A DNA stretch of 64,000 bases from Bauldia sp. (GTDB lineage Bacteria; Pseudomonadota; Alphaproteobacteria; Rhizobiales; Kaistiaceae), in the NCBI GenBank assembly GCA_026126025.1, contig JAHCJZ010000008.1, positions 1 to 64,000 of the forward strand. The letters run 5' to 3'. Under the pieces are notes generated by a model, which saw only the letters and a program-made list of their open reading frames with translations, searched no databases and was not told the DNA's origin. A program made the position numbers and the translations under genes. Shown here piece by piece: positions 13,199 through 21,665 of this stretch; position 1 is the first letter of the stretch; each line of letters begins with the position of its first letter.

Positions 13199-14257
13199 AT
13201 GAACCAGCTAAGATCAGTCGTGAGCAACGCGGTGCCGCGCCGCCCGGCGGGCCACCCGCCGGCGGCGCATGGACGGATCGGCGTCCTCCTTGCCAATCTC
13301 GGCACCCCCGACGGCACCGACTACCGGTCGATGCGGCGCTACCTCAAGGAATTCCTGTCGGATCCGCGGGTGATCGAGATCCCGAAGGCGGTGTGGTGGC
13401 CGCTCCTCAACCTCGTGATCCTGTCGCGGCGGCCGCAGAAATCAGGCGAGAACTATGCCCGCATCTGGAACCGGGAGAAGAACGAGTCGCCGCTGCGCAC
13501 CATCACGCGGTCGCAGTCCGACCTCCTCGGCGAGGCGCTGACCGCGTCCGACCCGCGGCTGATGGTCGACTGGGCGATGCGCTACGGCCAGCCGGCGATC
13601 GGCGACCGGCTGAAGGCGATGAAGGACGCCGGCTGCGACCGCATCCTCTTCGCGCCGCTCTATCCGCAATACAGCGCGACCACGACCGCCACCGCGTTCG
13701 ACCGCGTCTCGGCCGCGCTCCGCACCATGCGCTGGCAGCCGGCGATCCGCACCCTGCCGCCCTATTACGACCACCCGGCCTATATCGAGGCGCTGGCGAC
13801 CTCGCTCACCGCGGGGCTCGGCGGGCTCGATTTCGAGCCGGAGGTGGTGCTCGCCTCCTATCACGGCACGCCGCGGCTCTATCTGGAGCGCGGCGATCCC
13901 TATTACTGCCACTGCCTGAAGACGAGCCGGCTCCTCACCGAGCAGCTCGGTTGGGACGAGATGCGGCTGCGCACCACGTTCCAGTCGGTGTTCGGCCGCG
14001 CCGAATGGCTGAAGCCCTACACGATCGACACCGTGACCGAGCTCGCCCGGAGCGGCGTGAAGCGGATCGCGGTGATCATGCCGGGCTTTGCCGCCGACTG
14101 CATCGAGACGCTGGAGGAGATCGCGATCGGCAATGCCGAAGCGTTCCACCATGCCGGCGGCGAGCACTTCGCCGCGATCCCCTGCCTTAACGACAGCGAG
14201 GCCGGCATGGCGATGCTGGAAACGCTGATCCGCGACGAGCTCAAGGGCTGGGCCTAG
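13199..14257 (+). CDS. hemH: Ferrochelatase
   Basis: A 352-residue enzyme that inserts Fe(II) into protoporphyrin IX, the last step of haem synthesis, at the inner face of the membrane. It has GVLLANLGTPDG near residue 30, the active-site His222 in SYHGTP, and the downstream ERGDPYYCHC. The conserved acidic end GFAADCIETLEE also fits. The start at 13199 gives the family's usual N-terminus; the open frame upstream lacks conserved sequence. It stands alone and is followed by an R2 repeat. Confidence 0.95.
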   Translation: MNQLRSVVSNAVPRRPAGHPPAAHGRIGVLLANLGTPDGTDYRSMRRYLKEFLSDPRVIEIPKAVWWPLLNLVILSRRPQKSGENYARIWNREKNESPLRTITRSQSDLLGEALTASDPRLMVDWAMRYGQPAIGDRLKAMKDAGCDRILFAPLYPQYSATTTATAFDRVSAALRTMRWQPAIRTLPPYYDHPAYIEALATSLTAGLGGLDFEPEVVLASYHGTPRLYLERGDPYYCHCLKTSRLLTEQLGWDEMRLRTTFQSVFGRAEWLKPYTIDTVTELARSGVKRIAVIMPGFAADCIETLEEIAIGNAEAFHHAGGEHFAAIPCLNDSEAGMAMLETLIRDELKGWA

Positions 14258-14276
14258 CGGCGAACTCTCACACTGG

Positions 14277-14394
14277 TTGAACCTCCCCCTCGCGGGGAGG
14301 TCGAAACCGCGTAGCGGTTTCGGGAAGGGGGGACGGCCGCGCCCCCTCCCCGAAAGCCTGCGGCTTTCGACCCTCCCACGAGGGGAGGGTTCAA
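14277..14394. repeat. Intergenic repeat R2, copy 1
   Basis: About 118 bases starting TTGAACCTCCCCCTCGCGG and ending GAGGGTTCAA, i.e. with terminal inverted repeats. Inside are GTCGAAACCGCGTAGCGGTT and CTGCGGCTTTCGACC hairpins. Other copies lie at 18053 and 20276. It occupies the gap between hemH and the SPFH gene. Confidence 0.9.
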
Positions 14395-14527
14395 GAATGT
14401 CCTTGCCGTGGCTGCGCCGTCGCTCCGCGAGCGCCGGCATTGCCCAATTCTCTTGGACGCTCTCATTTACTTTTGCCTGCGATGTTCCTAGCTGGATTCC
14501 GGGGCACCCAGTCGAGGGGAACATCCG

Positions 14528-15487
14528 ATGGAAGGTTTCGAGATCGTCGTCGCAGTCCTTGTGGTGCTGCTGGTCCTCGTTCTGTTTGCCGGCGTCAAAC
14601 AGGTTCCTCAGGGTTACAACTACACCGTCGAGCGGTTCGGCCGGTTCACCAAGACGCTGAAGCCGGGCCTCAACCTCATCGTGCCGTTCATCGACCGCAT
14701 CGGCGCCAAGATGAACATCATGGAGCAGGTGCTCGACGTCCCGACGCAGGAGGTCATCACCCGCGACAATGCGACGATCTCGGTCGACGGCGTCACCTTC
14801 TACCAGGTGCTCGACGCCGCCCGCGCCGCCTATGAGGTGTCCGGCCTCAAGAACGCGATCCTCAACCTCACCATGACCAACATCCGCACCGTCATGGGGT
14901 CGATGGATCTCGACATGCTGCTGTCGCATCGCGACGAGATCAACGACCGGCTGCTCCATGTCGTCGACGCCGCGGCGGCGCCGTGGGGCGTCAAGATGAC
15001 CCGCATCGAGATCAAGGACATCGTGCCGCCGACCGACCTCGTGAACGCGATGGCGCGGCAGATGAAGGCCGAGCGCGAGAAGCGCGCGATCGTGCTGGAG
15101 GCGGAGGGCCTCAGGCAGTCGGAGATCCTCAAGGCCGAGGGCGCGAAGCAGTCGCAGATCCTGGAGGCCGAGGGCCGGCGCGAAGCCGCCTTCCGCGACG
15201 CCGAGGCGCGCGAGCGCGCCGCCGAGGCCGAGGCCAAGGCGACGGAGATGGTGTCGAAGGCGATCGCGCAGGGCGACGTCCAGGCGATCAACTATTTCAT
15301 CGCCCAGCGCTACACACAGGCGCTGGAAAGCCTCGCCTCCGCGCCGAACCAGAAGGTGCTGATGCTCCCGGTCGAGGCCGCCTCGCTGATCGGCTCGCTC
15401 ACCGGCATCGCCGAGATCGCGCAGAGCGCCTTCGGCAAGGATGGCGCTCCCCGCCGCACCGTTTCGGTCCCCCGCACCGGGGAGTGA
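14528..15487 (+). CDS. SPFH/Band 7 membrane protein (stomatin/QmcA-like)
   Basis: A 319-residue protein with one N-terminal membrane helix (residues about 4-24), the SPFH core beginning KQVPQGYNYTVERFGRF, then an Ala/Glu-rich coiled coil around 170-250 containing ILKAEGAKQSQILEAEG repeats. Such proteins form large membrane-bound oligomeric cages or scaffolds and often act with NfeD and proteases such as FtsH. The next gene, six bases on, encodes the NfeD partner, so this is a classic two-gene operon. Confidence 0.92.
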   Translation: MEGFEIVVAVLVVLLVLVLFAGVKQVPQGYNYTVERFGRFTKTLKPGLNLIVPFIDRIGAKMNIMEQVLDVPTQEVITRDNATISVDGVTFYQVLDAARAAYEVSGLKNAILNLTMTNIRTVMGSMDLDMLLSHRDEINDRLLHVVDAAAAPWGVKMTRIEIKDIVPPTDLVNAMARQMKAEREKRAIVLEAEGLRQSEILKAEGAKQSQILEAEGRREAAFRDAEARERAAEAEAKATEMVSKAIAQGDVQAINYFIAQRYTQALESLASAPNQKVLMLPVEAASLIGSLTGIAEIAQSAFGKDGAPRRTVSVPRTGE

Positions 15488-15493
15488 CGCGCC

Positions 15494-15943
15494 ATGATCG
15501 CGGACTTCTTCGATCAGGTCGGGCCATGGGGCTGGTGGGTGCTCGGGCTCGTGCTGATGGGGCTCGAGATCTTCCTGCCGGGCACGTTCTTCCTGTGGTC
15601 CGGCGCGGCGGCGGTCATCGTCGGCACGGTCGCGCTCCTCGTCGACATCTCCTGGGAGGTCCAGGTCATCGCCTTCGGCGTGCTGGCGCTGGTGCTGGTC
15701 TTCATCGGCCGGCGCTATTTCGCGCGGCGGCGGCCGGACGAGGGGCTGACCGGCCTCAACGACCGCGCCGCGGCGCTGGTCGGCTCGATCTACATCCTCC
15801 ACGAGCCGATCGTCGACGGCAGCGGCCGCATCCGCGTCGGCGACTCGACATGGCGCGTCCTCGGCCCCGACACGCCCTCCGGCACGCGCGTGCGTGTGGT
15901 GGCGGCGGAGGGCTCGGTGCTCCGCGTGGCGCCGGAGGGGTGA
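15494..15943 (+). CDS. NfeD-like membrane protein
   Basis: A 149-residue protein with two or three hydrophobic helices in residues 10-75 and a soluble C-terminal OB-fold (GLNDRAAALVGSIYILHEPI ... IRVGDSTWRVLGPD). This is the short NfeD type without a ClpP-like protease domain. It begins six bases after the SPFH gene and should work with that protein in membrane organisation. Confidence 0.9.
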   Translation: MIADFFDQVGPWGWWVLGLVLMGLEIFLPGTFFLWSGAAAVIVGTVALLVDISWEVQVIAFGVLALVLVFIGRRYFARRRPDEGLTGLNDRAAALVGSIYILHEPIVDGSGRIRVGDSTWRVLGPDTPSGTRVRVVAAEGSVLRVAPEG

Positions 15944-16017
15944 CGTTCGGCCCTTGGGACTCGAGGAAAGTTCACCGACTAGCGCCTCGATTCCGAGCGC
16001 GAATCTTCCGCTCACTT

Positions 16018-16101
16018 CGTCATTCCGGCGAAGGCCGGAATCCAGAGCCACAGGCTCGGGCCTTCGTGTGGTTCTGGACCCCGGCCTTCGCCGGGGTGAC
16101 G
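16018..16101. repeat. Repeat R1, copy 4
   Basis: CGTCATTCCGGCGAAGGCCGG and CCCCGGCCTTCGCCGGGGTG halves, both intact. It sits between the convergent NfeD and hypothetical genes, where it may also act as a bidirectional transcription stop, although no U-tract is present. Confidence 0.9.
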
Positions 16102-16126
16102 AGGGGTTGGGCGACGCGCTGAGGGG

Positions 16127-16543
16127 CTACCCCGGCGCGGCGGGCTTCTCTTCCGCGGCTGGCGGATCGACGGCGGCGGGTTCCTCGGGGGTGACCGGCA
16201 GCGGTTCGATGATCCGGCTCGGCGTCGCGCCGTCCTGCGTCGTGCAGTAGAGGATCCACACGCCGGTATCGAGCTGGCGGATGATGACGTTGTCGTCGAA
16301 ATAGCGGCTGCCGTCGGGCTCCTGGTAGGAGAAATAGACGACCCATTCGCCGGCGCTCTGCTCGAACTTGCCGAGCCATTCATAGACGACGCCGCCATTG
16401 CCGACGCAGCCGGGGATCGCGTTCATGTGGCGCAGCAGCTGTTCGTTCGTCGGCATGGCGCCGATGTAGAGCTGGGCCGACGCCATCGTCGGCACGAGCG
16501 CGGCCGCGGCGAGCGACGCGCCAAGGCGAGCGAATGTCTTCAT
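16127..16543 (-). CDS. Hypothetical secreted protein
   Basis: A 138-residue protein with a signal peptide (residues 1-23, ASA-Q cleavage). The mature part has two cysteines (PGCVGNGG and WILYCTTQ) and beta-rich segments such as VVYFSYQEPDGSRYFDDNVI, and ends in a Pro/Ala/Glu-rich tail. I do not recognise a family. The start at 16543 gives the only plausible signal peptide; 18 upstream in-frame codons look non-coding. Confidence 0.75.
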   Translation of the reverse strand: MKTFARLGASLAAAALVPTMASAQLYIGAMPTNEQLLRHMNAIPGCVGNGGVVYEWLGKFEQSAGEWVVYFSYQEPDGSRYFDDNVIIRQLDTGVWILYCTTQDGATPSRIIEPLPVTPEEPAAVDPPAAEEKPAAPG

Positions 16544-16686
16544 CGTGGTTCCCCCAATCAGCCCCGCGGGCGGTCGGCCCGAGGGACGCCAATACAAGGC
16601 TACCGCGAGTAACGCGCTGTTAACAGTCTCTCTTTACCACTCGGTAACCATAAGAACCGGCCTTCGCCGGGCTTTTCGCGGTTCCG

Positions 16687-18042
16687 ATGGCGCGCCATTC
16701 GATCCTCTTTCCCGGTTCGTTGCTGCTTACGCTTGCGGCCGCTCCGGCCCTGGCGGGGGGCCCGTCGCTGTTCGGCGGCGACGCGCCGGCGCTGCGCGGC
16801 GCGCTGTCCGGCGAGCCGGGCATCGGCGGCATCTATGCCGGGGACGAGGCGGCGCTGGTCGACATGATCGAGACGGGCGTGGTCGTGACGGCGCCGCCCG
16901 GCGAGCCGCCGCCGCCCGGCGGGCCCGATCCGTTCACGCCGCTCGGCGTCCGCTTCGGCGGCTTCACGCTGTTCCCCTCGCTCGACATCGGGGCGGCGAT
17001 CATCTGGAGCAATCCGCCGCCTTCGACCGGCGCCGCGCTGCCGGTGACGCCGCGCATCCGCGCGACCGGCGCGTTCGGGGCGTTGTCCGCCGAGCTTGCG
17101 GCGAGCGCGACGTTCGACCTTCTCGCCGCGCCGCCCGACCGCCATCTCGACGCGGCCGACGCCCGGCTCGACCTCACCTTCACCCCCGGTCAGTGGATCG
17201 CCGCGCTCGGCGTCCACGCTTCCTTTGAGCCCCTGCGCGCCGACGATCCGGAGCTGCCTCCCGGGTTTGACGAGCTGCCGGGGGCTCTCACCATCGGCGC
17301 CAATGCGGCGGTGACCGTGCCGCTCGGCCCGGTCGCCGTCACCGGCGCGATCGCAGTCGACCGCACGACCTATGGCGACGTCGCGGTCGGCGGCGTCCCG
17401 GTCGACCAGAGCGAACGGAACTTCACCACGGTCGCGGGCACGCTCCGCGTCGCCGGCAATGGCGGCGCGCTGTTCACGCCCTATGCCGAGGGAACCGTCG
17501 GCCGCCGCTTCTACGACGTGCCGGTCGGCACCGGCGGCTTCCTCCAGGACTCGACCTTCACCGAGGTCCGCGCCGGCGTGATCTATGACAGCGCGCCGGT
17601 GCTGACGAGCGATCTCTCGGTCGGCTATCGCTGGGAGAACCCGGACGATCCGGCGCTGGCGGCGCTTGCCGGCGTCACCTTCCGCGGCACGTCGGTGTGG
17701 TCGCCGCGCGAGACGATCCGCGTCGCGTTCGACGGCTCGGTGACGCTCCAGCCCGCCACGCCGGGCGGGGGCGGGCTCGCGATCCACCAGTTCACGCTCC
17801 GCGGGGAGAAGGACGTCGCCGACACCGTCACCGTCGCGCTGATCGGCGACTACCGCGCCGACCACGCGGCCGCTGGCGTCGTCGCGTCGGGCGCGACGGT
17901 CGGCGCGGAGATCGCCTGGCAGCCCAGCCGCTGGGTCATCGTCACCGCCGGCTACGCCCACCGCTGGTCATGGAACGCCGACCCGCTGGTCGCCAACACG
18001 CAGTCCGACGAAATCCGCGTCACCGCCACGCTGCAGCGGTAG
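16687..18042 (+). CDS. Putative outer-membrane beta-barrel protein (BBP2_2-like)
   Basis: A 451-residue protein with a signal peptide (1-23), a Pro-rich stretch around residue 75-85, then VRFGGFTLFPSLDIGAAIIW, which resembles the first strands of the 'putative beta-barrel porin 2' family. The rest consists of alternating hydrophobic/polar strands separated by turns, as in an outer-membrane barrel. Related proteins are found near exopolysaccharide genes, and galU and galE follow here, but a role in polysaccharide export is only an inference. A type 2 porin without known substrate is the cautious description. Confidence 0.75.
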   Translation: MARHSILFPGSLLLTLAAAPALAGGPSLFGGDAPALRGALSGEPGIGGIYAGDEAALVDMIETGVVVTAPPGEPPPPGGPDPFTPLGVRFGGFTLFPSLDIGAAIIWSNPPPSTGAALPVTPRIRATGAFGALSAELAASATFDLLAAPPDRHLDAADARLDLTFTPGQWIAALGVHASFEPLRADDPELPPGFDELPGALTIGANAAVTVPLGPVAVTGAIAVDRTTYGDVAVGGVPVDQSERNFTTVAGTLRVAGNGGALFTPYAEGTVGRRFYDVPVGTGGFLQDSTFTEVRAGVIYDSAPVLTSDLSVGYRWENPDDPALAALAGVTFRGTSVWSPRETIRVAFDGSVTLQPATPGGGGLAIHQFTLRGEKDVADTVTVALIGDYRADHAAAGVVASGATVGAEIAWQPSRWVIVTAGYAHRWSWNADPLVANTQSDEIRVTATLQR

Positions 18043-18052
18043 CAGACAGAAC

Positions 18053-18171
18053 TGAACCTCCCCCTCGTGGGGAGGTCGAAGGTCGCGAAGCGAGATTCGG
18101 GAGGGGGGCGGCCGTGCCCCCTCCCCAAAACCGCGATGCGGTTTTGACCCTCCCACCAGGGGAGGGTTCAA
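18053..18171. repeat. Repeat R2, copy 2
   Basis: Starts TGAACCTCCCCCTCGTGGGG and ends GGGAGGGTTCAA; internal hairpins GGTCGCGAAGCGAGATT and AAAACCGCGATGCGGTTTT. It lies between the convergent barrel-protein and galU genes. Confidence 0.9.
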
Positions 18172-18194
18172 CAAACGGCGTCCCTCGGGTTCGG

Positions 18195-19079
18195 CTACGC
18201 GCCGTTGGTGGCGAGGAGCTTCTTCAGCTCGGCGCGGAGGTCGTCGGCGATGTCGGGGCGCTTGAGGGCGTAGGCGAAGTTCGCGGCGAGGAAGCCGGCT
18301 TTCGAGCCGCAGTCGAAGGTGCGGCCGTCATAGCGGACCGCCATGATCGGCTGGGTCTCCGACAGGCGCAGCATCGCGTCGGTCAGCTGGATCTCGCCGC
18401 CGGCGCCGCGCTCGTGGCGGTCGAGATGGACGAAGAGCTCGGGCTGAAAGATGTAGCGGCCGTTGATGTAGAGGTTCGACGGCGCGTCGGCGGGCTTCGG
18501 CTTCTCCACCATGCCGGTGATCCTGAAGGCGGGGCCGACGGCGTCGCCGAGGGCGACGATGCCGTACTGGTCGGTCTGGTCCGGCTCGCATTCGCTGACC
18601 GAGACGAGGTTGCCGCCGACCTGGTGGTAGGCGTTCATCATCTGCGCAAGGCAGCCCGGCGCCGACTGCATCAGCATGTCCGGCAAGAGCACCGCGAAGG
18701 GCTGGTTGCCGACGATCGCCCGCGCGCACCACACCGCATGGCCGAGGCCGGCGGGCAGCTGCTGGCGGGTGAAAGTGGTGGCGCCGGGCGGCGGCCGGTC
18801 GGCCTCCAGCTTGGCGAGCTCGGCCTTCTTGCCGCGCTCGCGCAGCGTCGCCTCCAGCTCGATCTGGATGTCGAAATGGTCCTCGATCACCGATTTGTTG
18901 CGGCCGGTGACGAAGACGAAATGCTCGATCCCGGCCTCGCGCGCCTCGTCCACCGCGTACTGGATCAGCGGCCGGTCGACGACCGGCAGCATCTCCTTCG
19001 GCACCGCCTTGGTCGCGGGCAGGAAACGGGTCCCAAGGCCGGCGACGGGGAACACGGCGGTACGGACGGGCTCGGGCAT
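18195..19079 (-). CDS. galU: UTP--glucose-1-phosphate uridylyltransferase
   Basis: A 294-residue cytoplasmic enzyme forming UDP-glucose from UTP and glucose-1-phosphate. It has the nucleotidyltransferase signature [18 protein letters not shown] at residues about 14-31, [10 protein letters not shown], and the sugar-binding AKPADAPSN and GGEIQLTDA regions. Length is typical. It is divergent from galE (121 bases between), so UDP-glucose synthesis and its epimerisation to UDP-galactose are encoded side by side, probably for surface polysaccharide. Confidence 0.95.
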   Translation of the reverse strand: MPEPVRTAVFPVAGLGTRFLPATKAVPKEMLPVVDRPLIQYAVDEAREAGIEHFVFVTGRNKSVIEDHFDIQIELEATLRERGKKAELAKLEADRPPPGATTFTRQQLPAGLGHAVWCARAIVGNQPFAVLLPDMLMQSAPGCLAQMMNAYHQVGGNLVSVSECEPDQTDQYGIVALGDAVGPAFRITGMVEKPKPADAPSNLYINGRYIFQPELFVHLDRHERGAGGEIQLTDAMLRLSETQPIMAVRYDGRTFDCGSKAGFLAANFAYALKRPDIADDLRAELKKLLATNGA

Positions 19080-19200
19080 CTGGTCCTCGGATGGCGGGGA
19101 ATCGCTCGCGGCTACTGAAAGCGGATCACGGCTAACAAACCATCAACACTCTCAGGGGCATTGTCCGGATCGACAGCGCGAACCGGGTGTTTTTGCCCTC

Positions 19201-20199
19201 ATGAGCATCCTCGTCACCGGCGGCGCCGGCTATATCGGCAGCCACACCGTGTGGGACCTCGTCGACAATGGCGAGTCCGTGGTGGTGCTCGATAATCTCG
19301 CGACCGGCTTCCGTTGGGCGATCGCGCCGGAGGCGAAGCTCGTCGAGGGCGACATTGGCGACCAGGCGCTGGTCGACCGCATCATCCGCGACGAGAAGGT
19401 CGAGGCGATCATCCATTTCGCCGGTTCGGTGGTGGTGCCGGACTCGGTCGCCGATCCGCTCGGCTACTACCTCAACAACACCGTCAAATCGCGCGCCCTG
19501 ATCGAATCCGCGGTGAGGGGCGGGGTGAAGGCCTTCATCTTCTCCTCGACCGCCGCGGTCTACGGCATGGCGGAGACGATGCCGGTCGACGAGCGGGCGG
19601 CGACCGCCCCGATCTCGCCTTACGGCCGCTCCAAGCTGATGACGGAGACGATGCTCGCCGATACGGCGGCGGCGCATCCGCTCTCCTATGTGGTGCTGCG
19701 CTACTTCAACGTCGCCGGCGCCGACCCCAAGGGGCGGGTCGGCCAGTCGACCCGGGGGGCGACGCACCTCATCAAGGTCGCCGCGGAAACCGCGCTCGGC
19801 AAGCGGTCGGAGATCGAGGTCTTCGGCACCGACTATCCGACGCCCGACGGCACCGGGGTCCGCGACTACATCCATGTCACGGACCTCGCGCGCGCCCATG
19901 TGGCGGCGCTCGACTATCTGCGACGGGGCGGAGGGAGCCTCACCGCAAACTGCGGCTACGGGCGGGGGTACTCGGTGCTGGAGGTGCTGGATTCGGTCCA
20001 GCGCGTCTCCGGCAAGCGGCTCAACATCCGCTTTGGGCCGCGCCGGCCCGGCGACCCGGCGGCGATCGTCGCCGAGGCCTCGCTGATCCGCCGGCAATTC
20101 GACTGGAAGCCGGAACGCGACGACCTCGACGGGATCGTCCGCTCCGCGCTCGCCTGGGAAGAGCAGCTGGACCGGCGGAACCAGCGCGACAACGACTAG
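19201..20199 (+). CDS. galE: UDP-glucose 4-epimerase
   Basis: A 332-residue short-chain dehydrogenase-type epimerase interconverting UDP-glucose and UDP-galactose. The NAD motif TGGAGYIGSH begins at residue 6, the catalytic serine/threonine region is FSSTAAVYG near 116, and the YxxxK pair is Tyr141/Lys145 in SPYGRSKL. LRYFNVAGAD and the C-terminal RRPGDPA sugar-contact motif are intact. ATG 19201 gives the exact family N-terminus. Confidence 0.95.
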   Translation: MSILVTGGAGYIGSHTVWDLVDNGESVVVLDNLATGFRWAIAPEAKLVEGDIGDQALVDRIIRDEKVEAIIHFAGSVVVPDSVADPLGYYLNNTVKSRALIESAVRGGVKAFIFSSTAAVYGMAETMPVDERAATAPISPYGRSKLMTETMLADTAAAHPLSYVVLRYFNVAGADPKGRVGQSTRGATHLIKVAAETALGKRSEIEVFGTDYPTPDGTGVRDYIHVTDLARAHVAALDYLRRGGGSLTANCGYGRGYSVLEVLDSVQRVSGKRLNIRFGPRRPGDPAAIVAEASLIRRQFDWKPERDDLDGIVRSALAWEEQLDRRNQRDND

Positions 20200-20215
20200 C
20201 CACGGACCGTAGCGC

Positions 20216-21607
20216 ATGCCCCCGACCCACGCCCCGATGGTTCCTAGCCCGTCCGCATCTGCGCGGAACACCCATTTGAACCCTCCCCTCGTGGGAGGGT
20301 CGAAAGCCGAAGGCTTTCGGGGAGGGGGCACGGCCGCCCCCCTCCCGAAGCTCGCTTCGCGACCTTCGACCTCCCCACGAGGGGGAGGTTCAATCGCGTT
20401 CAGCCGTGCGGTCGCGGCTATCGCTGCAGTCATCGTCACGCTGGTCTCCGCCACCGCGGCGCTGGCCGATGCGGCGTCGGACCGGTGGGTGCAGGCGTTC
20501 TGGCCGCGGGCCGAGGCCGCCGGGATCAGCTGGAGCACCTATTCCGCCGCGCTCGGCAATTTCGAGCCCGACCCGTCGATCCTCGAGCGCGCATCGAACC
20601 AGGCCGAGTTCGTCCGCCCGATCTGGGACTATCTCGACAGCGCGGTGTCGGACGAGCGCATCGCCAATGGCCGGGCGGCGATGGCAGAATGGGCGCAGAC
20701 GCTCGCGCGGATCGAGGCGACCTACGGCGTCGACCGGCACATCCTCGTCGCCATCTGGGGCATCGAGAGCTCCTACGGCGCGGTGCTCTCCAACCCGCAG
20801 ATCGTGCGCTCGACGATCCGCTCGCTGGCGACGCTCGCCTATCAGGGCGGCTCGCGCCAGAATTTCGGCCAGACCCAGCTGATCGCCGCGCTCAAGATCT
20901 TGCAGCGGGGCGACATCACGCTCGCCGGCATGACCGGGTCGTGGGCGGGCGCGATGGGCCACACCCAGTTCATTCCCACCACCTTCGAGGCCTATGCGGT
21001 CGACTTCAACGGCGACGGGCGGCGCGACATCTGGTCGTCGCCGGTCGACGCGCTCGCCTCGGCCGCCAACTATCTCCGCGCGATGGGATGGGAGAGCGGC
21101 AAGACCTGGGGCTACGAGGTCGTGCTTCCCGCCGGCTTCAACTACAGCCTCGCCGAGGGCGATGGCCGGCGGCCCCTGTCGGAATGGGCGAGCATGGGCA
21201 TCCGTCGCGCCAACGGGCAGGACTTCCCGCGTCCGGGCGACGCCGGCGATTTGTGGATACCGGCCGGCGCCAACGGGCCGGCGTTCCTCCTCCTCCACAA
21301 TTTCCGCGTCATCAAGCGCTACAACAACGCCGATTCCTATGCGCTGGCGGTCGGCCATCTCGCGGACCGGCTCCGCGATTCCGGCCCGTTCCGCGTCGCC
21401 TGGCCGCGCAACGCCCTGCCGCTCAACCAGGCCCAGCGCTTCGAGCTGCAGCAGCTCCTCGCCAGCCTCGGCCATTATGCCGGGCCGATCGACGCCATCG
21501 TCGGCGGCGGGACGCGCGCGGCGATTCGTGACTACCAGCGCACCGCCGGCATGACCCCGGACGGCTACGCCTCGGACGTCCTGTTGCAGCAGCTCCGGAG
21601 AGAGTAG
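20216..21607 (+). CDS. Lytic murein transglycosylase (MltB-like) with peptidoglycan-binding domain
   Basis: The protein has an SLT_2/MltB catalytic domain (GIESSYG holds the catalytic Glu; AGAMGHTQFIPTTF; FNGDGRRDIW) and a C-terminal PG_binding_1 repeat (GHYAGPIDAIVGGGTRAAIRDYQ). It cuts glycan strands of peptidoglycan with formation of 1,6-anhydro ends. The start is odd: the signal-peptide core (FSRAVAAIAAVIVTLVSATAALA) begins directly after repeat R2, with no ATG, GTG or TTG between them. Any start is therefore in or before the repeat, and residues about 22-59 from ATG 20216 are repeat-encoded. A TTG at 20275 is another candidate. The enzyme identity is firm, the start is not. Confidence 0.88.
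   Translation: MPPTHAPMVPSPSASARNTHLNPPLVGGSKAEGFRGGGTAAPLPKLASRPSTSPRGGGSIAFSRAVAAIAAVIVTLVSATAALADAASDRWVQAFWPRAEAAGISWSTYSAALGNFEPDPSILERASNQAEFVRPIWDYLDSAVSDERIANGRAAMAEWAQTLARIEATYGVDRHILVAIWGIESSYGAVLSNPQIVRSTIRSLATLAYQGGSRQNFGQTQLIAALKILQRGDITLAGMTGSWAGAMGHTQFIPTTFEAYAVDFNGDGRRDIWSSPVDALASAANYLRAMGWESGKTWGYEVVLPAGFNYSLAEGDGRRPLSEWASMGIRRANGQDFPRPGDAGDLWIPAGANGPAFLLLHNFRVIKRYNNADSYALAVGHLADRLRDSGPFRVAWPRNALPLNQAQRFELQQLLASLGHYAGPIDAIVGGGTRAAIRDYQRTAGMTPDGYASDVLLQQLRRE
20276..20393. repeat. Repeat R2, copy 3, read into a gene
   Basis: TTGAACCCTCCCCTCGTGGG at the left and GAGGGGGAGGTTCAA at the right. The whole 118-base element is open in the frame of the downstream lytic transglycosylase and encodes a Pro/Gly/Ser-rich stretch just before the signal peptide. 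Confidence 0.9.
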
Positions 21608-21665
21608 GCTCCGCCCCGGCGCGGCCGTTCCGCGCCGAGGGACCCGGCGGCGGCCGGGAGAGGCG

